Shown here piece after piece: positions 20,101 to 28,606 of a stretch of DNA of 64,000 nucleotides (its first letter is position 1; every line of letters begins with the position of its first letter). The notes beneath the pieces are model-generated. The model saw only the letters and a program-made list of their open reading frames with translations. It did not search any database and was not told where the DNA came from. This DNA is from Thermoplasmatota archaeon (lineage in GTDB: Archaea; Thermoplasmatota; Penumbrarchaeia; JASLWR01). Where the stretch lies: the NCBI GenBank assembly GCA_030740765.1, contig JASLWR010000001.1, positions 104,961 through 168,960 on the forward strand. Reading direction: 5' to 3'. A program made the position numbers and the translations under genes.

Positions 20101-21613
20101 TAAATACTACGTTCAGATCAAGGCATTCGATGGTGAATTATTTTCCGTGATATTCGAAGCGATATTGGAAATAACCGAAAAGGGAAACATGCCGCCTTCC
20201 CATGTGAGCAATATATCGCCCAGCACTACAACAAATTTGACTCCCACCATTCATTGGGACCCTGCAACTGATCCCGAGGGAAAGGATGAAATAATCGTAT
20301 ATTTTATCCAGATAGGCCTGTCCAAGGGTCACGGCGAGATAGTATCCTGGTATCCGGTGCAGAACCATACGAAATTTCAATTATTAAAGGAGCTTGCGCC
20401 GAATGTAATCTACTATGTTCAGATAAAGGCGTTCGACGGTGAGAGTTATTCTCCGGTGGCCTATCAGACACTGGAGATCATAGTTTATATCACGGAGATT
20501 TCTTTTGACGCGCAGATGGAAAATATGACCGTGGAGAAGGGAACAAAATACACATTCAACCTGCGCATCATCAACCGCGGGACGAACGTGGATAATGTCA
20601 CCGTTAAAATCAGTTCGGATAATGAATTTCTCTCATTCATATCTCCACTGGAGAACTCCTTCAGAATGTCCCCGGAAAAAGAGATCATACTTACTCTGAA
20701 TATATTTGTACCCGAGGATTCAACAATTACGGGAGATCATGTCATTAACGCTGAATGTACCTCGGAGATACCGACGTTCTTCTCCGTGACAGAGCAGCCG
20801 CTTTCAATCAATATAGTAGAAAAGAAAGTAAATGATGTGCGTTCGCCACTGGAGAAGTTGATGGAGGACAATCCGTTAATGTTCTACGGGGCAATAGCCA
20901 TGATAGCCCTGATAATCCTGATGATTATCATTATTATGGTGGTGAAACGTATAAAGAACAGGATACCACCGGAACTGCTAGATCGGGAAAATGACAAAAA
21001 GGACATGGCCGAGATCACCTACAGCCCTGTGGTGAAGGGGGGCGTTGTGGCCAAGAGGATCATGCCTGAAGCTAGCGAGCTGTTCAAGAAGAAGGGGGCG
21101 GCGCAGCTGCCGTCGGGCCAAAGCCCCGTGAAGAAACTGCCGGAGCAGAAGAAGCGGCTTGCATTACCACAGTATTCGGTAGTGATCGACATGAACACGA
21201 AGCAGGTGGTGGGACATACCGAGACCGATGGTGCTGCAAAGGATGACAAGGACGATGATGCGGACATAATCGATTTCCAGTACGTGGACGGAAAATACGA
21301 GATCCAGACCACCAGCGTGCCGTCTGCTCATCCGTACCAGAAACCCTCTCCAACACCCAGTGTACCCGGTGAGAGCCTCTACAAGCCTGCTCCCACCGCC
21401 CCGACGCAGAGCAAGTACCAGCCAAAGGCACCGGGATCCGTTCCGGAGCCCATTCCGGGAGCGGTCTCCGGGATGCCGACATCTACTCCTGCGCAGTCAG
21501 CTCCCACCGTACCAAAACCTGCTCCGGCAGCAGGTCCGGCCTCTCCTGTACCAAAACCTACTCCGACAGCATCTGGTGCTGTCTCACCCATGCCGCCTCC
21601 GCCACCTGTATGA
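17117..21613 (+). CDS. Large type I membrane surface protein with repeated beta-sandwich domains and Pro-rich cytoplasmic tail
   Basis: 1498 residues from GTG 17117; ATG 17126 is equally possible and keeps the signal segment (IIICMIVAGLIFSSLELF). The N-terminal block (about 55-230, DDFDDGWGNFSGW ... WDIIALDNISVKV) looks like a MAM- or jelly-roll-type adhesion domain. It is followed by Ig-like domains and, from about 710 to 1120, four fibronectin-III-like units each opening with PP.PP or NMPPS and containing YYVQIKAFDGE-type strands. A membrane helix is at about 1255-1278. The cytoplasmic tail of about 220 residues is rich in Pro, Ala and Lys. No catalytic motif is visible. Adhesion or S-layer-linked receptor functions are plausible. 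Confidence 0.8.
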   Translation: MTNMIGKNKIIICMIVAGLIFSSLELFINTERKSDTVIDSSSLLGNIQVKDNTRGAETVILSDDFDDGWGNFSGWSNNQGRCERRESYDGDSLAYNGHSIFMWGTTENWNAPSYTTVTTYLDLSYTSDVKLSFYYAYEDMENNYDFLWIDVDRDGNPGNGFSNSQWQVVPDADDGDHATSSNDYILKEYDLSQFSGNSNVILRFRCQFRWRDRWDIIALDNISVKVNFKPRYMKDSFNVSPAILYTLTEDNAIVNLSISDPDDHSVGDFSMTVDVRLSDNITQLRYADNISTKDPRFSMERILHGLFNLTLYFDPGRVFGFGFVDLKIILFDPDGLTGGTQYQSLENAIELKNHYPGINVSSMSNNKLRLNKLGGSSIAFSGTYQDLDLQSDSDYNLSIRIRDEDNVVYDLTTNAENGEPGLSITKISNHTYDYQYIWMPDDGYPTSYYDLSIEVNDGVGGQNISTFEDQSDTFELYRAEITGVSMEPEYCNRYLGKPIFINYTVVENISGEYDLRSVDVNISLRSSNGTIKTIYPNARRSAFQIINLTNNSFMASYKFEESDSFPDDEFDLKITIHDGAEPIFVSGYDDNLDVFSTYFNIEPQILQVSASPIRLNTYYEPELTLSVRFSDPDLHAAGLFSYEVSIKNPSDEILLVYSTGVKEVAKLTSSLAEGDVYQANITFEVNGTFEVGTYDVEVKIYDALGAGASVPFSENADLFELYFNVPPSPPDTLLPDETRDTAPFIHWYGATDTITESYDLEYYIMIGTVKGSGDVVPWRWIGKNPFYQVETALSYDTYYLEVIATDGLDNSTPLMQTLDIFVLANLPPTPPNNILPDFTMEQLPLITWSGAADGDGDSIIGNFLQIGTYPYSDDILPWVDVGPYSQYQIQNELPLGTYYVQVRVSDGHSSSYIQQELLHIVGDANAPPSPPTEMYPVKTWETTANISWVGAYDINNDTITYSIQIGSSSGIGDVLPWVDGLTTNNYRTTKELAIGKYYVQIKAFDGELFSVIFEAILEITEKGNMPPSHVSNISPSTTTNLTPTIHWDPATDPEGKDEIIVYFIQIGLSKGHGEIVSWYPVQNHTKFQLLKELAPNVIYYVQIKAFDGESYSPVAYQTLEIIVYITEISFDAQMENMTVEKGTKYTFNLRIINRGTNVDNVTVKISSDNEFLSFISPLENSFRMSPEKEIILTLNIFVPEDSTITGDHVINAECTSEIPTFFSVTEQPLSINIVEKKVNDVRSPLEKLMEDNPLMFYGAIAMIALIILMIIIIMVVKRIKNRIPPELLDRENDKKDMAEITYSPVVKGGVVAKRIMPEASELFKKKGAAQLPSGQSPVKKLPEQKKRLALPQYSVVIDMNTKQVVGHTETDGAAKDDKDDDADIIDFQYVDGKYEIQTTSVPSAHPYQKPSPTPSVPGESLYKPAPTAPTQSKYQPKAPGSVPEPIPGAVSGMPTSTPAQSAPTVPKPAPAAGPASPVPKPTPTASGAVSPMPPPPPV

Positions 21614-21640
21614 TCATGGGAAAAATTCCAATGCTGGTCG

Positions 21641-21648
21641 TTTTTTTT
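21641..21648 (+). terminator. T8 tract after the surface protein gene
   Basis: Eight consecutive T residues follow the stop codon by about 28 bases, matching the U-rich tracts at which archaeal RNA polymerase terminates. An AT-rich promoter-like stretch follows before the next gene. Confidence 0.5.
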
Positions 21649-21674
21649 CATAAAATAATATAGCCGGGTATCTA

Positions 21675-22244
21675 ATGATAAGATCGAAAATATGGTTTAG
21701 ATGTGCAGTGGTCCACGACCCGGTCACCCCAAAGATAGTACGGCCCGCTGTCATAGGTTGGGATGCAAAGCAGCGCAGCATTGACCTTACTATAGAGAGA
21801 TCATTCAAGGGAGATGAACTGCTCAGGCGCATGAAAGGCTGGATCACGGTGCGGACTAGGGATGTCATCGAGGTTGTGAGCAAGCACGGCAGGTTGAACA
21901 TGCTTGACGAGAGGGATCTGGTGGTTGAATATTGTCACAAGTGCGAAGTTCGACAGAATGTCGAGATTTGCATTTGTGACAATGTTCGCGGAATCGCAGC
22001 CTGTAGATTTCCGCAGAAAATCGAAGGCTCAGCAATGCCCAAAGGGTATTGCGTAGCCTGACCGCACACTTGCGGGCAGGGATAGGAACATCTCTGATGT
22101 TTCAAGACGAAGTGGGAGCCTGAAAGGACCGATTCCGCTGAATACGACAGCGTGGAAGATTTCGAGGCACTAAAGGTCGAAATGAAAAAGAATTTTGGCT
22201 CGGAGGTCGAAGTGGAGCTGATCGAGGAAAAGAAAGTGTGGTGA
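21675..22244 (+). pseudogene. Small hypothetical gene split by a 213-bp hairpin element
   Basis: The reading frame from ATG 21675 gives about 85 normal residues ending RDLVVEY. It then enters the inserted element and stops at 22059-22061. Removing the element together with one TA joins codon GAA to TAC GAC AGC, and the frame continues DSVEDFEALKVEMKKNF... to a TGA at 22242. The restored protein would be about 121 residues, mixed alpha/beta, with no family I recognise. The inserted length (213 bases) is a multiple of three, but it carries a stop codon, so the gene is broken unless the truncated product works. Confidence 0.7.
21932..22142 (+). mobile_element. Hairpin element, long form (211 bp plus TA)
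   Basis: Begins TTGTCACAA and ends CCGATTCCGCTGAA, with TA on both sides. The left end folds as TTGTCACAA...TTGTGACAA around GACAGAATGTC. The right part is a 12-bp stem (GCGGAATCG with its complement) enclosing about 120 bases of smaller hairpins (CAATGCCC-AAA-GGGTATTG; CCGCACACTTGCGG; AACATC-TCT-GATGTT). There is no ORF for a transposase. It shares both ends with the short copy at 26479 and is likely a non-autonomous element. Confidence 0.75.
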
Positions 22245-22589
22245 GAGGATACGATAGATCAATGAATGGTCCTGGCGGGTTCATTAACAAACAGCTTTGA
22301 GTTTCCCGGTCTTACGGCCTCCGCCCAGATCACTCCCCCGCCACCAGGGGAAGTTCGTGAAAACGTCAGGTGAGCACAATAAAAAGGTTGTGCGGATATT
22401 TTCCAAGGGGAAATAAATTTACCTTGTAGATCATCAGCATTTTTCTTTTATCACCCATCCTTTTTTTACCAGAATCGATATACGGATAGCAGCGTTTTCG
22501 CGCGTTATTATCACAATATTGTAAGGGGACGGAAAAAATCGCGGAGCGATGAGTTTGCCAGTTCAATAAATTATCGTGAGGAAAATAAA
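22245..22589. other. Intergenic stretch without a recognisable gene
   Basis: About 345 bases between the broken gene and the helicase gene. No convincing ORF. The right end is AT-rich and contains ACAATATTGT, a 10-bp palindrome, about 70 bases before the helicase start; it could be a regulatory site. Confidence 0.5.
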
Positions 22590-25500
22590 ATGCTTTCGAA
22601 CCTTAGTGAAAAAGACATTAGAAGATTTGCGGATTCCAGGATAATATTCGACCGGGGTATGGGTTACTTCAAGCGAGGAAACGTTAGTACCATCGAACTC
22701 GCGAAAGGAGGGAAAATGATCCTTGCCGAGGTTGACGGGAACTATGGGCTTTACGATGTGGAGATATGGGAAGAGAAGGGGGAACTGAAAGCGGACTGCG
22801 ACTGCCCTTATGACGGCTACATATGCAAGCATATCGTGGCGGTCCTTTTAAAATTTTACAAGATGTCAAAGCACGATGAGAACGTGGACAGGGAATCACT
22901 GAAAAAGAAGAAAAAGATGCCCCTGGCGGAAAAGAAAGGCTATGAAATGAATATGCAATGGGATTTCAAAATGGAAGAGATAGTGAAAAGAACATCAAGC
23001 CAGGCGATTCTCAACGCTTTCGAACTGCTGAGAACTAAGAAGATAGACATCGTGTCCATGACCAATGGGAAACTGGTGGCGAAGGTCGATGAAAGAAACT
23101 TGTTACCGAAATGGCATTATAACGATTGTATCTATGATGACAAGATAAGGGTTCGGATAAAGAAGACATTTCACATGACAGAGCCGTTAATAGAATGCGA
23201 TTGTGCGAGATACGGTTCCGCGAGATGCGAGCATGTCGCCGCCACTATGTTGGCTTATTATTTCAGGAGGTATGGAAAAAAGCTCGTGGATGTCGAGGAT
23301 GAATTTATATCCGGACTCCGACGTAAGAAGTTCAGGTCTCTAATTGAAAAACTTGACACTATGAACCTGGAAAGCCAGATTCCGAAAACACAATACGAGT
23401 TCTTTTTCACAACAAAGAGATTGAAAAACCGTTATACTACCTGCAAGGACGATGGCGGGTTCTACCTCCAGATGGCGAAGAGCAGGGTCCTGAAATCGGG
23501 TAAACAGGGGGTCATCTCGCAGGTCAGAGAAAAACACCTTGAAAAGAACTATAACAGCATGTCGGATAGACGAAGGACTGCCTTCAAGGTATTCATCCGG
23601 AACGTGAAGTACTCCAGAAGGTTGGGATGGTATTCCGCCAGCGATAACAATCTTTCCAAGGGCGTATTCGAAGATGATGCCGACGGGAGCCTGCTCCTCG
23701 AACTGCAAGCGCTTTACAGAAACGAACCGGAGGCGTTCAGGCACTGTGTTTTCCCGGGTGATAAGGGTACCGCTGATCTTATCGTAAAAACCGAGAAGGA
23801 GCGGAATAGAGCAATACTTACCTGCATGATAAGCGCCGGGGATCGAAGATTCCATCTCGGAGAGAGAAACGTTACCCTCATCGGTAATATGCCGCTTTGG
23901 TGCTCAGTTTACGAGAAAGGGTCGGACTCCTTCGTCGTCCTGCAAATTGACACTTTGCACCCGGAGATGATCCGAAAGATGAGCGATTTTTCCGGCGCGG
24001 AATTAAAGCTTGAAGAACTGAACGATTTTCTGGAACAATACTATCTGAAGCTGTCTAACATCCTGAAGGTAGCACTTCCGGACGAATACGAGCCTGAAGA
24101 AATAAATGTCAAGGCGACCCCTCGTCTTTTTCTAAGGGATCATCTGAACTCCTTCAATATCGAGCTACGTTTTCTGTATGCGCGGGAAGAAGTATCCGAA
24201 AAGGACGTTGAAGATATCGTCAGCAGAGATGAGAACGGAAAGATGGTCCGGATCAAGCGGGATCGGGAATCCGAGAAAGAGTATCTTCGGTTTCTAATGG
24301 ACAACGGTACGATGGAGCGAGACGGTTTTCTGGTTCCTGCCGTGGATCCCTATCTGTGGCTCAGCGATGCGGCCAATGAATTGGTTGCCCACGGCTACGA
24401 GATATTCGGGAAATCCGATCTCCTGAACAACAGGTTGAACCCGGAAAAACCGAGCCTTCGACTGGAAATATCGAGCGGGATCGACTGGTTCGACCTGAAG
24501 GGTGAACTTTCTTTTGGAGAGAACACCGTCCCGCTGAACGATCTTATGAATACCATAAATAAACACGAGAGATTTATCCGATTGAGTGACGGAACTAGAG
24601 GGGTTATTCCGGCCAAATGGCTGGAGAAGCTATCCGGTACCATTGGGTTTCTTAAACGTGATAAGAAGGGGAATGCAAAGGCCACGGCCTCGCAGATCGC
24701 TATCGTCGAATCCATTCTGGACATATCGAAAAAATACACGATGGATGAGAAGTACAGGCAGATCAAGAAAAAGTTTTCCAGATTCAAGTCGATAAATAGC
24801 GCTCCGTTACCTGGCAATATGAAGGGAACATTGAGGCCATACCAGAAGGCAGGCTACGACTGGCTGCATTTTCTGAAAGATTTCTCCTTTGGCGGTTGTC
24901 TTGCGGACGAGATGGGACTGGGAAAGACCGTACAGGTCCTGGCCCTGCTGCTCTCTGAAAAGGAAAATGGAAATGAAACACCATCTCTTGTAGTGGTTCC
25001 AAGGTCCCTGATGTTCAACTGGGAGAACGAGATAAAGAAGTTCACCCCCTCCATTAGTGCATATATCCATCACGGAACGGGCAGGTCGAAAACGGGCGGC
25101 CGTATCTGGGGATATAACAGGGATCTGATCATAACGACCTACGCAACACTGAGGAAGGATGCCGATATTTTCGGCAGGAAGACCTTTCATTACATAGTTC
25201 TGGATGAGTCACAGCAAATAAAGAATCCTCTTTCAAAGACCGCAAGAGCCATATACGGTATGAATGCGAGATACCGATTGGCAATGACTGGTACGCCCAT
25301 AGAGAACAATTCGATGGATCTTTGGTCGCAGTTCGCCTTTTTGAATCCAGGACTGCTGGGGAATATAGATTATTTCAAGGATACCTTTGTGAAAAGCATA
25401 GAGCGAGATGGGGACGCGGCAAAGACAAGTTCTCTCAGGAACACGATCTACCCTTTCCTGCTCATGCGTAAGAAGGATATGGTGGCAAAAGACCTTCCCG

Positions 25501-26216
25501 AAAAACAGATCACCGTGTCATATTGCGGAATGAGTTCGAAACAGAGGACGGTATACGAGTCCCACAGATCGAGGATCAGAAGAGAGATCGATACGGCCAT
25601 CCGGGAAGAAGGCATTGGAAAATCACGCTTCAAGATACTTCAGGGTTTGACGAAATTGAGGCAGATATGCAATCATCCCCGGCTTATCGACGAGAGCTAC
25701 ATGGGGGGTTCCGGGAAGTTGGATATGCTGAAGGAGCGGATGGAGGAAGTTATCTCGGAAGGCCACAAGGTGCTGATCTTTTCCTCATTCGTAAAGATGC
25801 TTCATATCGTTCGCGCCGAATTCGAAAGGAAGAATATCCCATTCTCCTATCTCGACGGAAGGACGCGAAAGAGAAAGGAGGCGGTGGAGCGTTTCCAGAA
25901 CGACCCGGCAGTATCGGCATTCCTCATCAGCCTCAAAGCGGGCGGCCTGGGCCTCAATCTCACGGAGGCCGATTACGTTTTTATCGTCGACCCCTGGTGG
26001 AATCCCGCGGCGGAGATGCAGGCGATAGACCGGACCCACCGAATAGGACAGACGAAGAGCGTTTTCGTTTACAAGGCCATCACAAAGGATAGCGTCGAGG
26101 AAAAGATACTGAAACTTCAGGAGAGCAAGGTCGAGCTGGTTAAGAACGTCATAGCGGTGGACAAGGGCATATTCAAGAAGCTCGGCCGGGACGACATCGA
26201 GAAACTGTTCGCATGA
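22590..26216 (+). CDS. Snf2-family helicase with SWIM zinc fingers
   Basis: 1208 residues; ATG follows GTGAGGA. A SWIM-type zinc finger is near the N-terminus (Cys70, Cys72, Cys79, His81 in CDCPYDGYICKH), with a second CxC...CxH (CDCARYGSARCEH) at about residues 209-221. The Snf2 ATPase core fills the C-terminal half: Walker A in DEMGLGKT (about 772-779), box II as LDESQ (about 872; DEAH/DEAQ is usual), TGTPIENN, and motif VI QAIDRTHRIGQT near 1145. Such proteins are DNA translocases of the bacterial/archaeal HelZ-like Snf2 group, thought to remodel protein-DNA or polymerase complexes. It converges on the ATPase gene with a gap of only 5 bases. Confidence 0.93.
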   Translation: MLSNLSEKDIRRFADSRIIFDRGMGYFKRGNVSTIELAKGGKMILAEVDGNYGLYDVEIWEEKGELKADCDCPYDGYICKHIVAVLLKFYKMSKHDENVDRESLKKKKKMPLAEKKGYEMNMQWDFKMEEIVKRTSSQAILNAFELLRTKKIDIVSMTNGKLVAKVDERNLLPKWHYNDCIYDDKIRVRIKKTFHMTEPLIECDCARYGSARCEHVAATMLAYYFRRYGKKLVDVEDEFISGLRRKKFRSLIEKLDTMNLESQIPKTQYEFFFTTKRLKNRYTTCKDDGGFYLQMAKSRVLKSGKQGVISQVREKHLEKNYNSMSDRRRTAFKVFIRNVKYSRRLGWYSASDNNLSKGVFEDDADGSLLLELQALYRNEPEAFRHCVFPGDKGTADLIVKTEKERNRAILTCMISAGDRRFHLGERNVTLIGNMPLWCSVYEKGSDSFVVLQIDTLHPEMIRKMSDFSGAELKLEELNDFLEQYYLKLSNILKVALPDEYEPEEINVKATPRLFLRDHLNSFNIELRFLYAREEVSEKDVEDIVSRDENGKMVRIKRDRESEKEYLRFLMDNGTMERDGFLVPAVDPYLWLSDAANELVAHGYEIFGKSDLLNNRLNPEKPSLRLEISSGIDWFDLKGELSFGENTVPLNDLMNTINKHERFIRLSDGTRGVIPAKWLEKLSGTIGFLKRDKKGNAKATASQIAIVESILDISKKYTMDEKYRQIKKKFSRFKSINSAPLPGNMKGTLRPYQKAGYDWLHFLKDFSFGGCLADEMGLGKTVQVLALLLSEKENGNETPSLVVVPRSLMFNWENEIKKFTPSISAYIHHGTGRSKTGGRIWGYNRDLIITTYATLRKDADIFGRKTFHYIVLDESQQIKNPLSKTARAIYGMNARYRLAMTGTPIENNSMDLWSQFAFLNPGLLGNIDYFKDTFVKSIERDGDAAKTSSLRNTIYPFLLMRKKDMVAKDLPEKQITVSYCGMSSKQRTVYESHRSRIRREIDTAIREEGIGKSRFKILQGLTKLRQICNHPRLIDESYMGGSGKLDMLKERMEEVISEGHKVLIFSSFVKMLHIVRAEFERKNIPFSYLDGRTRKRKEAVERFQNDPAVSAFLISLKAGGLGLNLTEADYVFIVDPWWNPAAEMQAIDRTHRIGQTKSVFVYKAITKDSVEEKILKLQESKVELVKNVIAVDKGIFKKLGRDDIEKLFA

Positions 26217-26221
26217 GAACA

Positions 26222-27490
26222 TTACGGCATCAGCCGCCACTTCCAGTAGGGCCGAAAAACGATCCTTCTCCCGTTCTTAATTATTTCATCTTCGAAATCC
26301 AATGTAATGACCAATCCCTCGTCCTTGTCGAAATGGAGCATGGATTCCGCCATGGACTTCAGTTCCCGATCCATCGTTTCCGGGGCGGCGGGTTCCAGGC
26401 AAACATTGATCAGTTCTTTTATCTCGTCATCTTGTCTCAATACGAAATCGGTCTCGGTTCTTCCCCTCCAGTAGTATATTGTCAATGGTGCGAAGTTCGA
26501 CAATATGTCAGATTTCGCAGCTTGACAATGTTCGCGGAATCGAGGTCCCGAAGGGCCGATTCCGCTGAATATGTCTTGATTTTCCCTCCGGAGGTCGAGA
26601 TAGACACGGTTTTCAAGGAGCCTGCCCCGGTCGCCGGAGAAACGAAATGATACCTCTTGCCTGAGACCGTTGTCGATGGCATAGACCTTCCGGGGCATGG
26701 CCATCTGCTCCTTGAGAGAGAACGCATAAAACGGCACGAAGGAAAACAGGAATGAGGACGAGAAATATCCAGTGAACCGGTCGATGGTATCGAGTGATAT
26801 CTTGGGGGAGAGAGCCTTTCTCGTGGCGGAATAGGACATGGAATTAGCTATATTCGTCATGTAGTAAGATGCCAGGGCTTCGAGCTTCCGGGCATCCTTG
26901 ATATGGAATCTGGTAACGATGTCCCTGTGCAGTATATCGTAGTAGGTTTGCCGTAAAAGTTCCGCTCTAACGTTGTCGTTTGGCTCTAGTACTACTCGAG
27001 GAAAACCGCCCCGCTGGATGAATTCATTCGTATAGCCTTTGAGCTCTGCGCTGTCGGCGATGATGGATACAGGATCAGATGGAAGATGATCATTGAACTG
27101 CAGAAATTCAGCCAGGTCCAGTGGGAATACCTCCATTTCTAGGTGACGTCCCGTCAACAGCGTTGCGAATTCCTCGGACATCAGAGCGCTTGATGATCCG
27201 GTAACGAATATCTTCACGTCCTCCCTTCTGTCGTGGACGCTAGTTACCCACCGCTCCCACTGAGGTACCATCTGAATCTCGTCAAGCACCAGATATATGC
27301 GTCCCTCAGGGTGGAAAAAAACCCTGTAGGCGTCCACGATGAATTGAAGAATATTATCCTGGCCATTGGATGAGAACTTTGGGTCCTCGAAATTGACATA
27401 AAGGGTGTTCACTGGTAATATCCCGCGTGCTTCTATGAGATCTTCGAGCACCTGCAATAAAAGAGTCGTCTTTCCGGATGAAATGGGCAT
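26222..27490 (-). CDS. AAA-type ATPase (AAA_14/DUF4143), N-terminally truncated and carrying an in-frame element
   Basis: 422 residues. The fold matches the archaeal/bacterial AAA_14 plus DUF4143 family: P-loop remnant PISSGKTTLLLQ, Walker B YLVLDEIQMVPQWE, sensor FVTGSSSALMS, DUF4143 C-domain with RGGFPRV, and the restriction-like end YYWRGRTETDFVL. Two oddities. The protein starts inside the P-loop, so the first conserved Gly (GPRRSGKTT is usual) and about 40 N-terminal residues are missing; the DNA just upstream belongs to a different gene remnant. Also, 31 residues between RRENQD and IYYWRGR are encoded by a hairpin element (26479-26569). Probably inactive, though still open end to end. 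Confidence 0.8.
   Translation of the reverse strand: MPISSGKTTLLLQVLEDLIEARGILPVNTLYVNFEDPKFSSNGQDNILQFIVDAYRVFFHPEGRIYLVLDEIQMVPQWERWVTSVHDRREDVKIFVTGSSSALMSEEFATLLTGRHLEMEVFPLDLAEFLQFNDHLPSDPVSIIADSAELKGYTNEFIQRGGFPRVVLEPNDNVRAELLRQTYYDILHRDIVTRFHIKDARKLEALASYYMTNIANSMSYSATRKALSPKISLDTIDRFTGYFSSSFLFSFVPFYAFSLKEQMAMPRKVYAIDNGLRQEVSFRFSGDRGRLLENRVYLDLRRENQDIFSGIGPSGPRFREHCQAAKSDILSNFAPLTIYYWRGRTETDFVLRQDDEIKELINVCLEPAAPETMDRELKSMAESMLHFDKDEGLVITLDFEDEIIKNGRRIVFRPYWKWRLMP
26479..26569 (+). mobile_element. Hairpin element, short form (91 bp plus TA), inserted in frame in the ATPase gene
   Basis: Same ends as the long copy: TTGTCA on the left, CCGATTCCGCTGAA on the right, TA on each side. It folds into two hairpins: TTGTCAA...TTGACAA enclosing TGCGAA/TTCGCA and GACA-ATA-TGTC, then GCGGAATCG with its complement around GGTCCC-GAA-GGGCC. 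Removing 93 bases restores QDIYYWRGR, the expected family sequence. In the reading direction of the ATPase the element has no stop and adds 31 residues. Confidence 0.8.
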
Positions 27491-27509
27491 GGTATTTCCT
27501 ATAACTTGT

Positions 27510-27794
27510 CTGCTACCAAATCCCTGGGGCCTTTACGACATGCTGGGCAATGTTTGGGAATGGTGCAGGCCTGGTGGGAGATACAAGTATTACGGCGGGG
27601 CGGGAGGATACAGCAGGGGACGTGATCTCATGCCTTGGGGAAAGGGAGGCGAGCTCATAGGTGAACGATTTTGCGAGAGGCAATCTCAAAAAAGACACCC
27701 TTTGTTCTCCTTTCGCCTGATTGCCAGACCGAATAAGAGTAAGCATGTCAAAGCGTTCAAGGAGGTGAGGGGCGATGAGCCAGATGATCGATAA
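27510..27794 (+). pseudogene. 3' remnant of a formylglycine-generating-enzyme-like (FGE-sulfatase domain) gene
   Basis: The frame reads PNPWGLYDMLGNVWEWC, the hallmark of the FGE-sulfatase/SUMF1 fold, then a degenerate glycine-rich part and FSFRLIAR, the usual end of the domain (GFRLV/IR). The several hundred bases that should precede it are absent: directly upstream, on the other strand, is the truncated start of the ATPase gene. Both genes are therefore cut at about 27490-27510, marking a rearrangement junction. The stop at about 27792 overlaps the start of the next gene. Confidence 0.75.
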
Positions 27795-28305
27795 AAAGCT
27801 ACTCCTCGGGAACAAGGCATACCCCCTTAAAACCCACAGCTCAAACGACGATATTATTGTATTCGCAAAGGGTTTAAAGATAAAAAGCATCAAAATCCCC
27901 ATTAAGGACGACGAGAAGCGTTTTGACACGGCAGCGTTACAGGGGCAGATACCATCTATGCTTATGGGAGGAAAATGGCACATCATCTTGTTTGATGAGA
28001 TTGTTTCGGTCAAGCAATTCGAAGGCGATAAACCCAATTTCTCTTTCATTGGGGGTATGAAGAACCAGAAATATCAATACCTCGAATTCTTGATCCGAAC
28101 AATAGATCCGGACGAGAAATTCATGGTTACCTATGACGATCCTGATCCAGAGCGCTTCAAGGAAGTTCGTGATACACTCAAAGAAGGGATGGGAAGAAAT
28201 ACTTGGGAAAATAAGTTGGAAACGGCATTGACTACTTATCCAGAAAATACGAAGGATTGGCAGGAATATTTTTCCCTCATCAGAGAATTTTATGACACCG
28301 ATTGA
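27775..28305 (+). CDS. Hypothetical protein
   Basis: 176 residues beginning MSQMIDKKLLLG, with a GGTGAGGGGCG purine run just before the ATG. The first 115 residues are strand-rich (DDIIVFAKGLKIKSIKIPI, WHIILFDEIVSVKQFEG), suggesting a small beta domain; the last 60 are helical and charged. No signal peptide, membrane segment or metal motif is present, and I recognise no family. It overlaps the degraded FGE-like remnant, so it may be part of the same imported or rearranged block. Confidence 0.65.
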   Translation: MSQMIDKKLLLGNKAYPLKTHSSNDDIIVFAKGLKIKSIKIPIKDDEKRFDTAALQGQIPSMLMGGKWHIILFDEIVSVKQFEGDKPNFSFIGGMKNQKYQYLEFLIRTIDPDEKFMVTYDDPDPERFKEVRDTLKEGMGRNTWENKLETALTTYPENTKDWQEYFSLIREFYDTD

Positions 28306-28606
28306 TAGAAATTAGCTTTTTGAGATACTTACCTGACTAAGGATTCAAGTTGTCCGAAAAAATCGGACAACTGAAATTGATGTCTTCAGATGGCAAAAAA
28401 TACCTTACGGATTGCGCTAACACAAAGAATATGTTCAGGATCATTCAATCAATACCTTCGCCAAAAGCAGTACAGCTCCCAAGTAAATTGAATTAGTGAA
28501 AACTTCGGAGCTGGGTGGGCGAAAAATGGATAAAATGAAGTAAATATTCATCATTGGTCATCGTTGCGAAGGATCTACCGATACATCGAAAAATTTCCCG
28601 AACCCC
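28306..28606. other. Intergenic stretch with one perfect hairpin
   Basis: About 300 bases with no convincing ORF. It contains a perfect 10-bp inverted repeat, AGTTGTCCGA (28348-28357) and its complement (28363-28372), separated by AAAAA. It could be a terminator stem for the upstream gene or a binding site. Confidence 0.5.

Noticed and set aside
27405-27500. Extension of the FGE-like frame upstream of 27505
   Set aside because: It is antisense to the well-supported P-loop region of the ATPase gene and shows no FGE-like sequence.
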